From Gemmatimonadota bacterium (GTDB taxonomy: Bacteria; Gemmatimonadota; Gemmatimonadetes; Gemmatimonadales; Gemmatimonadaceae): a stretch of DNA of 64,000 nucleotides. The notes below the pieces were generated by a model. It did no database searches and had not been told where the DNA came from. It was given only the letters and a program-made list of their open reading frames with translations. Of this stretch, positions 59,203 through 64,000 are shown piece by piece. Where the stretch lies: contig JADJAD010000007.1 of assembly GCA_016704465.1 (NCBI GenBank), positions 372,001 to 436,000 of the forward strand, given 5' to 3'. The first letter of the stretch is position 1, and each line of letters starts with the position of its first letter. The position numbers and the translations under genes are program-made.

Positions 59203-61719
59203 CTACGCGCCCTTCTGCTTCTCGAGGATTTCGTCCACCCGGTCGGCCAGGTCCTGCCAGTGCGCCCGCGTCACGCCCGCCGTCGTGGGCACGCTCCCTC
59301 GTGCCGTTTCGCGCACGGCACGCAACTCCGACCTGGCGAGCGCGGCGAGGTCGCTGCGCCGCACGTTTGGTGGCGCCAGGAGTGGCGGCAGTGTCCGCCC
59401 CGCGGCCCCGCCGCCGCCGGCCTGGCCACCCCCGGCGGGCGCAGGCGGCGGCGCCAACAGCCCCTCCAGCCGCTCGAGGTACACACGCTGCAGCTGCCGG
59501 CGATTCGCATCCAGCGCCCCGCCTGCACTCCCCAGCACCGCGCGACGCACGTCACCCAGGTACTCGGGGAGCGGGTAGGCGCTGGCCGCGTCGAGCATCT
59601 GCTCGCCCAGCGTGAGGCGATCCAGGCGGCGCGCATCGAGCAGTTGCGTCACCACGTTTCCCTGTCGCGTCGCCAACGACGCGCCGCCGGCCTGCGGCCC
59701 GATGCGGGAGAGGATGTCCTGCGGCACCAGCCACGTCGGGGTGCGCAGCGCGTTGTCGGCGAGGAAGGTGAGGGCCGCCTTCTGCCGCGACTTGTTCACC
59801 GGCGCGTACACCCCTCCCGCCTGCTCGCTGACCTTGGCATCCACCTGCACCCCGCCGATCACCGACGTGACGTGCCCCATGTACAGCCCCCACATGCCTA
59901 ACGTCTCGCCGTACAACTCGGACAGGTCGCTGTAATCCTCCCCGGACCGCGTCGTCCAGCTCACCAGCTGCGGAATGAGCTTCTTCATGTTGGTGATGGC
60001 GTAGCCGCTCGCCCGCACCGGGTCGTCGCCCACGTCCTCGGTCTGCGAGCGCGGATCGATGCCGCTCAGGAACTGCGCCGAATAGCGATAGGGGAATGGG
60101 CCGGTCTGGTTGATCAACCAGGCGTTGAGGACGGGGCGCTCCGACTCGGGGGTCGCGGCCTGTGGGAGCACGCGATAGCCCCAGTTGATCACGTAGTCGT
60201 CGAAAGGGCCGAGGCGGCGCACGAAGTCCTTGGGCTGCAGCCCGTCCCCAGGCTGCGCCACATAGTTCTGGCGCGCATAGTCCATGATGGTCGCCGAGAC
60301 GCCGTACGTGCTGACAAACGACGCCTTCCGGAGTGAGTCCACCGGGAACGAACTCGAGGCGATCATGTTATGGGGCAGGCCGATCGCATGCCCGACTTCG
60401 TGGGTGATCACCTGCCGCATCGTCTCTCCCATCAACTCCTCGGGGATGTCGAGCGAGCGAGCCGCCGGGTTGGCAACACCGGTTTCGATGATCAGGCGGT
60501 TGCGATACGAACGCATGTGGTTGTGATACCACGTGATGTCGCTCTCGATGATCTCACCGGTACGCGGGTCGCTGGTGCTCGGCCCCACCGCGTTGCGCAC
60601 CAGCGAGGCGGCCCAACGCACCACCGAGTATCGGATGTCCTCCGGGTCCCAGTCCGGGTCCTCGGCGCGCGTTGGCGGGTCCTTGGCGAGAATGGCGTTC
60701 CGGAAACCGGCCTTCTCGAACGGCTTCTGCCAGGCTTCCACCCCTTCGCGTACGTAGCGCCGCCACTTGGCCGGGGTCGCCGGGTCGAGGTAGTAGACGA
60801 TCGGCGAGACCGGTTCCACCAACTCGCCGCGCGCGTAAGCCGCTGGGTCTTTCGGCTCCAGACGCCAGCGGCGGATGAAGGCCTGGCTGGCGGCCTTCTG
60901 TTCGTCGAGCCCGTAGTTGACCCGCTCCACGGAGAAGAAGCCGACCCGCGCGTCGGCGTATCGCGGACGCATGGGCTCCTTCGGCAGGAGCACCAACGAC
61001 TGTCGCATCTCCAGGGAGAGTGAACCGGCCTCGCGCTCGCTCGGCGGTTCGGCGGCGTCAAATGTTTGCGTATGACGGACTTCGACGTTGTGCGGGAACG
61101 ACTTGACCGCATCCACGAACGAGCGCGCGGGGTCGAGCCGACGTACCTGGTAGGTGCGCCGCTGGGCGGCGGAGAGCCCGCTCAGCACCGGGGTATCGCC
61201 GGAGAAGAAGTCGGTGACGTCGACCACCCGGGACGCGCTGTCCCGCGTGAAGGCCTGAATCGGGAAGGCCGCAAGGATGGGCCCGACGTTGTTGCTGGCT
61301 ACTGAAAGCGCGATCGGCAGCGAGTCGTCGGCCACGGCATCGAAGCCGATCGCGCGCAGGACCACCCGGTCGCCGACGCCTTCCCATCGCACCACGCGCT
61401 CGCCGATCGACGTTCCCGCCGACGTGAAGCCGCCGAAGTTGCTCGGGACGCCGGCCACGCGCGTCACGAGCAGGAAGTCGCGCCCGACGAGCGAATCGGG
61501 GAGCTCGAAAAACCAGCGTTCTTCGACCTTGTGCACCGTGATGCCACCGGCGTCGGTCACCGCCTTGTCGGTGATGACCTGGGTGTACGGTCGGGGGGCT
61601 CGACGCTGCTGCCCTTGCTGGTTTCCGGCCGGAGTGGCGGGAGGAGTCTGCTGCGCTGCGAGTGAGCTGGCGGCGGCCACGAACATCGCGGGGAGGAGTC
61701 GTACGCGTCGAGGCATCAT
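59203..61719 (-). CDS. Secreted zinc-dependent metalloprotease (DUF5117/DUF5118-type)
   Basis: About 838 aa with a signal peptide (MMPRRVRLLPAMFVAAASSLAAQ). After a Pro/Gln-rich stretch come the N-terminal domains of this family (ITVHKVEERWFFELPDSLVGRDFLLVTRVAGVPSNFGG) and the catalytic helix THEVGHAIGLPHNM, an HExxHxxGxxH zinc site as in metzincins. The C-terminus (from about residue 640) is helical with a Pro/Gly-rich segment. It acts outside the cytoplasm on unknown proteins. Two adjacent ATG codons (61719, 61716) start the signal; the much longer upstream frame is non-coding. Confidence 0.88.
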   Translation of the reverse strand: MMPRRVRLLPAMFVAAASSLAAQQTPPATPAGNQQGQQRRAPRPYTQVITDKAVTDAGGITVHKVEERWFFELPDSLVGRDFLLVTRVAGVPSNFGGFTSAGTSIGERVVRWEGVGDRVVLRAIGFDAVADDSLPIALSVASNNVGPILAAFPIQAFTRDSASRVVDVTDFFSGDTPVLSGLSAAQRRTYQVRRLDPARSFVDAVKSFPHNVEVRHTQTFDAAEPPSEREAGSLSLEMRQSLVLLPKEPMRPRYADARVGFFSVERVNYGLDEQKAASQAFIRRWRLEPKDPAAYARGELVEPVSPIVYYLDPATPAKWRRYVREGVEAWQKPFEKAGFRNAILAKDPPTRAEDPDWDPEDIRYSVVRWAASLVRNAVGPSTSDPRTGEIIESDITWYHNHMRSYRNRLIIETGVANPAARSLDIPEELMGETMRQVITHEVGHAIGLPHNMIASSSFPVDSLRKASFVSTYGVSATIMDYARQNYVAQPGDGLQPKDFVRRLGPFDDYVINWGYRVLPQAATPESERPVLNAWLINQTGPFPYRYSAQFLSGIDPRSQTEDVGDDPVRASGYAITNMKKLIPQLVSWTTRSGEDYSDLSELYGETLGMWGLYMGHVTSVIGGVQVDAKVSEQAGGVYAPVNKSRQKAALTFLADNALRTPTWLVPQDILSRIGPQAGGASLATRQGNVVTQLLDARRLDRLTLGEQMLDAASAYPLPEYLGDVRRAVLGSAGGALDANRRQLQRVYLERLEGLLAPPPAPAGGGQAGGGGAAGRTLPPLLAPPNVRRSDLAALARSELRAVRETARGSVPTTAGVTRAHWQDLADRVDEILEKQKGA

Positions 61720-61853
61720 GAGGAGGGGGCTGAGCGTAGGTGAGCCGCACAAGGGTATGGGGGCGCAGACGCCGCTTGAGGGCCCCGATGTTAACTGCGG
61801 CGCGCGCATGCGGGGCGCAAGGTTGTGCGGTCTCACGCCGGACCCACAACGAC

Positions 61854-61882
61854 ACGGGGCGCCCCACATGGGGGCGCCCCGT
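61854..61882. terminator. Hairpin downstream of the second cold-shock gene
   Basis: A 12-bp perfect stem (61854-61865 with 61871-61882) with a 5-base loop lies 51 bp past the stop of the minus-strand cold-shock gene. T residues are few on that strand. Confidence 0.6.
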
Positions 61883-61933
61883 CGGCTTTTGCCGTGCCGT
61901 CAGGCTGGATCATCAGGCCGGGTGGTTCGCCGT

Positions 61934-62143
61934 TCAGCCGATCTTCGAGACACCCTCAGCGGCGGGGCCCTTCTGGCCTTCGGTGATCTCGAACTCCACC
62001 GCGTCGCCTTCGGCCAGCGACTTGAAGCCATTGCCCTGGATCGAGCTGTAGTGCACGAAACAGTCCTTGCTGCCGTCGTCGGGGGTGATGAAGCCGAACC
62101 CCTTGGCGTCGTTGAACCACTTCACCTTTCCGGTCGTACGCAT
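61934..62143 (-). CDS. Cold-shock domain protein (CspA family)
   Basis: The 69-aa protein is a canonical CSD: TGKVKWFNDAKGFGFITPDDGSKDCFVHYSSIQGNGFKSLAEGDAVEFEITEGQKGPAAEGV, with RNP1 KGFGFI and RNP2 CFVHYS. It should act as an RNA chaperone. AGGAG 6 bp before the ATG at 62143 defines the start; the longer frame to 62203 lies in the leader. The leader is about 140 nt and holds a hairpin, as in cold-regulated csp messages. Confidence 0.93.
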   Translation of the reverse strand: MRTTGKVKWFNDAKGFGFITPDDGSKDCFVHYSSIQGNGFKSLAEGDAVEFEITEGQKGPAAEGVSKIG

Positions 62144-62253
62144 GCTGCACTCCTGAGGTGAGCTTGCCGGGAGACGCGAACGCGTGATCCAGACAAAAGC
62201 CATACAGCGGACGTTCCGCTCGACTGGTCGTCGTCCTTCCGCACCGGAACGAC

Positions 62254-62281
62254 AACGCGCCCCCGAACCAGAGGGCGCGTT
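62254..62281 (-). promoter_or_regulatory. Hairpin in the leader of the cold-shock gene
   Basis: A 9-bp stem (62254-62262 with 62273-62281) and a 10-base loop lie near the 5' end of the predicted transcript. A role in temperature control is only inferred from other csp genes. Confidence 0.4.
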
Positions 62282-62292
62282 CGAGCGCGCAG

Positions 62293-62321
62293 AATATAGG
62301 ACCGACTGGCTAGCTGAACAA
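62293..62321 (-). promoter_or_regulatory. Promoter of the cold-shock gene
   Basis: On the minus strand TTGTTC (62316-62321), a 17-bp spacer and TATATT (62293-62298). The patch is AT-rich compared with the window. Confidence 0.6.
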
Positions 62322-62402
62322 TCCTGAATACGGGGAAATACGGGTTATTCCGCCGTAGGACTCGACTGGCTCATCCTGCAGCCATCGTCGAGTCGGCGCC
62401 CG

Positions 62403-62939
62403 CTAGCGCTGTGGGACGGGCGGAATTGGGGCTGACGGCACGACCGGCGCCGGCGGGACCAACTCTGGCGGGACCCCCGGGAGGCCGGGCTGCGGATTCA
62501 GGGTCCGGACCGCGGTCACGAAGTATTCGGTCTCGCCGAAGCACGAGAGCGGAATGCCGGGATGCTGATCGTAGGTGACGGCAATCTGCTTCCCTTCGGT
62601 GGCTTGGATCGCCCGGGCGAGCGAGTCGTCGCGGACCGTGAAATCGAACAGCACCGGCGCGCTCCCCGGAATGTTGGAGATCTGCAGCTCCCCCTCCCAC
62701 GTCTTACAGAGCCACCCCTTCTTGGAGAGCTTCTGGACGTAGCCGATCCGGTCGCCCGTGGAGTAGGTGAAGGCGAGTGCCGCGTAGGAGCGAATGAGCT
62801 GCACACCTGCGGGAACAAGCACGATCACGGCGAGCGTCAGCTTGCCCCAGTGTCGCCGGACGAAGCTCCTTCTCGCCGGTGGCACGGCCGCCACGTCGCT
62901 GGTGGTGTAGCCGCGATCAGGGATCTCGGGGTCGGTCAT
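62403..62939 (-). CDS. Single-TM hypothetical protein
   Basis: About 178 aa. A short N-terminal cytoplasmic part is followed by one TM (about residues 33-55) and a globular domain outside: YSTGDRIGYVQKLSKKGWLCKTWEGELQISNIPGSAPVLFDFTVRDDSLARAIQATEGKQIAVTYDQHPGIPLSCFGETEYFVTAVR. The G-R-x-G-Y-x-x-K-x-S-K-K-G pattern recurs in an unnamed bacterial membrane family. The Pro-rich tail is disordered. I use the ATG at 62939, with a GTG two codons before. Short pyrimidine repeats lie just upstream. Confidence 0.65.
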   Translation of the reverse strand: MTDPEIPDRGYTTSDVAAVPPARRSFVRRHWGKLTLAVIVLVPAGVQLIRSYAALAFTYSTGDRIGYVQKLSKKGWLCKTWEGELQISNIPGSAPVLFDFTVRDDSLARAIQATEGKQIAVTYDQHPGIPLSCFGETEYFVTAVRTLNPQPGLPGVPPELVPPAPVVPSAPIPPVPQR

Positions 62940-62946
62940 GACCACA

Positions 62947-62977
62947 GGGACGGGAGACGGGGGACGGGGGACGGGAG
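62947..62977. repeat. GGGAGAC/GGGGGAC repeats next to a start codon
   Basis: Four units of the same 7-bp type as at 52264-52314 end about 8 bp from the start of the minus-strand gene at 62939, between it and divergent ispG. Confidence 0.65.
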
Positions 62978-63010
62978 TAACTTAGTGGTTCCTCAGGAGG
63001 ATGAGACAGG

Positions 63011-64000
63011 GTGACGTTCAGGGAGCGCAGGGCGACGGTGGTCGCCACCGTTGGTGGGGTTCAGGTCGGGGCCCCCCACCCGGTCGTGGTTCAGTCGATG
63101 ACCAATACCGACACGGCCGATGCCGCCGGCACTGCGGCGCAGGTCGCGGCGCTCGCGCGCGCCGGGTCGCAGATCGTACGGGTCACCGTCAACAACGACG
63201 AGGCGGCCCACGCGGTCCCGGAACTGGTGACGCGGCTGCACGACATGGGGGTCAACGTCCCGATCGTAGGCGACTTTCACTACAACGGGCACTTGCTGCT
63301 CACCAAGTACCCGGCGTGCGCCACGGCGCTGGCCAAGTACCGCATCAACCCGGGCAACGTCGGGAGCAAGCGGCGCGACGAGAACTTCCGGTCCATCGTG
63401 CAGGTGGCGGTGGCCAACGACAAGCCCGTGCGCATCGGTGTGAACTGGGGGTCGCTCGACCAGGACCTGCTGACCACGATGATGGACGCCAACGCCGCCC
63501 TGACCGAACCGCGCGACGCGCGCGACGTCTACATCGACGCGATGCTGGAGAGCGCGCTGCGCTCGGCGGCGCTGGCCGAGGAGACCGGCCTGCGCCACGA
63601 CCAGATCATCATCTCGGCCAAGGTCTCGCAGGTGCAGGACCTGGTGGAGACCTACCGGCGCCTTGCGGCCCGATGCGACTATCCGTTGCACTTGGGGCTG
63701 ACGGAGGCAGGGCTGGGGAGCAAGGGGATAATCGCCAGCACGGCCGGGCTGTCGATCCTGCTGGCGGAGGGGATCGGCGACACGATCCGCGTCTCGCTCA
63801 CCCCCAAGCCGAACGGCGATCGCACCGAGGAGGTGCAGGTCGCCCAGCAGATCCTGCAGTCGTTAGGGCTTCGGTCGTTCACGCCGCAGGTGACGGCGTG
63901 TCCCGGGTGCGGGCGCACGACGAGCACGTTCTTCCAGCACATGGCCGAGGATATCCAGGCGTATCTGCGCGAGCGGATGCCGCTCTGGCGCGAGAGCCGG
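63011..64000 (+). CDS. ispG: 4-hydroxy-3-methylbut-2-enyl-diphosphate synthase (partial, 3' end outside)
   Basis: The frame from GTG 63011 runs without a stop to the window edge (330 aa). It matches IspG/GcpE: VVVQSMTNTDTADAAGTAAQVAALARAGSQIVRVTVNN, VPIVGDFHYNGHLLL, YRINPGNVG, IGVNWGSLDQ, HLGLTEAG and TACPGCGRTT with two of the three Cys that hold the [4Fe-4S] cluster. It catalyses the penultimate step of the MEP isoprenoid pathway. AGGAGG at 62995-63000 is 10 bp before the GTG; an ATG at 63001 is out of frame. Confidence 0.93.
   Translation, partial: MTFRERRATVVATVGGVQVGAPHPVVVQSMTNTDTADAAGTAAQVAALARAGSQIVRVTVNNDEAAHAVPELVTRLHDMGVNVPIVGDFHYNGHLLLTKYPACATALAKYRINPGNVGSKRRDENFRSIVQVAVANDKPVRIGVNWGSLDQDLLTTMMDANAALTEPRDARDVYIDAMLESALRSAALAEETGLRHDQIIISAKVSQVQDLVETYRRLAARCDYPLHLGLTEAGLGSKGIIASTAGLSILLAEGIGDTIRVSLTPKPNGDRTEEVQVAQQILQSLGLRSFTPQVTACPGCGRTTSTFFQHMAEDIQAYLRERMPLWRESR

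Overview
The window is a high-GC bacterial chromosome segment, roughly two-thirds G+C, with genes packed on both strands. Several features point to the Gemmatimonadota or a close relative: the permease-prefix plus PadR pairing, secreted M28 peptidases and a large M12-like zinc metalloprotease, both class III and class I glutamine synthetase, and divergent arginine genes. This is an inference from gene content only; there is no rRNA and the only tRNA is tRNA-Cys.

Layout. 0.1-4.8 kb: a small unknown protein, a TetR regulator with a clear operator, a DinB-like protein, a membrane protein, a secreted M28 peptidase and a patatin-like protein. 4.85-7.6 kb: tRNA-Cys with a promoter, a threonine dehydratase, and a PadR regulator translationally coupled to a chimeric permease. 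7.7-12.5 kb: a broken Tat-exported MBL-fold hydrolase, an MscS channel, an M15-like peptidase and a hybrid histidine kinase. 12.7-20.5 kb: class III glutamine synthetase, an Ig-repeat lipoprotein, a second dehydratase and class I glutamine synthetase. 20.6-29.5 kb: a zinc-ribbon protein and a signalling block (five-GAF kinase, HD-GYP response regulator, histone-H1-like protein, PAS-GAF kinase, lone receiver). 29.7-31.9 kb: an apparent MerR-like/SDR/replication-initiator operon. 32.1-38.2 kb: CtpA-type protease, beta-propeller lipoprotein, stomatin, YhaM-type HD protein, small CxxC proteins and a cold-shock protein. 38.4-42.5 kb: a frameshifted small gene, a NUDIX/NrtR-like regulator, a GH3 hexosaminidase and YggX. 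42.8-46.6 kb: an alpha/beta hydrolase, a rhodanese and an unusual membrane-anchored protein with an [FeFe]-hydrogenase-like head. 46.6-51.0 kb: a PSMA-like peptidase, an Smr-like protein and an alkaline-phosphatase-superfamily lipoprotein.

51.1-57.7 kb is the arginine cluster: argC-argB-argD on the minus strand and argR-argG-argH on the plus strand. ArgB, ArgC and ArgD take N-acetylglutamate to N-acetylornithine, and ArgG and ArgH take citrulline to arginine. Sites resembling ARG boxes overlap the argC and argG promoters. 57.9-64 kb holds a four-TM protein, a fasciclin lipoprotein, a zinc metalloprotease, a second cold-shock protein and the 5' part of ispG.

The best leads are the tail-anchored hydrogenase-like protein, the plasmid-type initiator in a chromosomal operon, the CGTTAGG motif that carries most of the rare TTA codons I found, pyrimidine-repeat leaders directly before three start codons, and a likely one-base frameshift at a G6 run. 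I did not recognise a wholly new multi-gene system.
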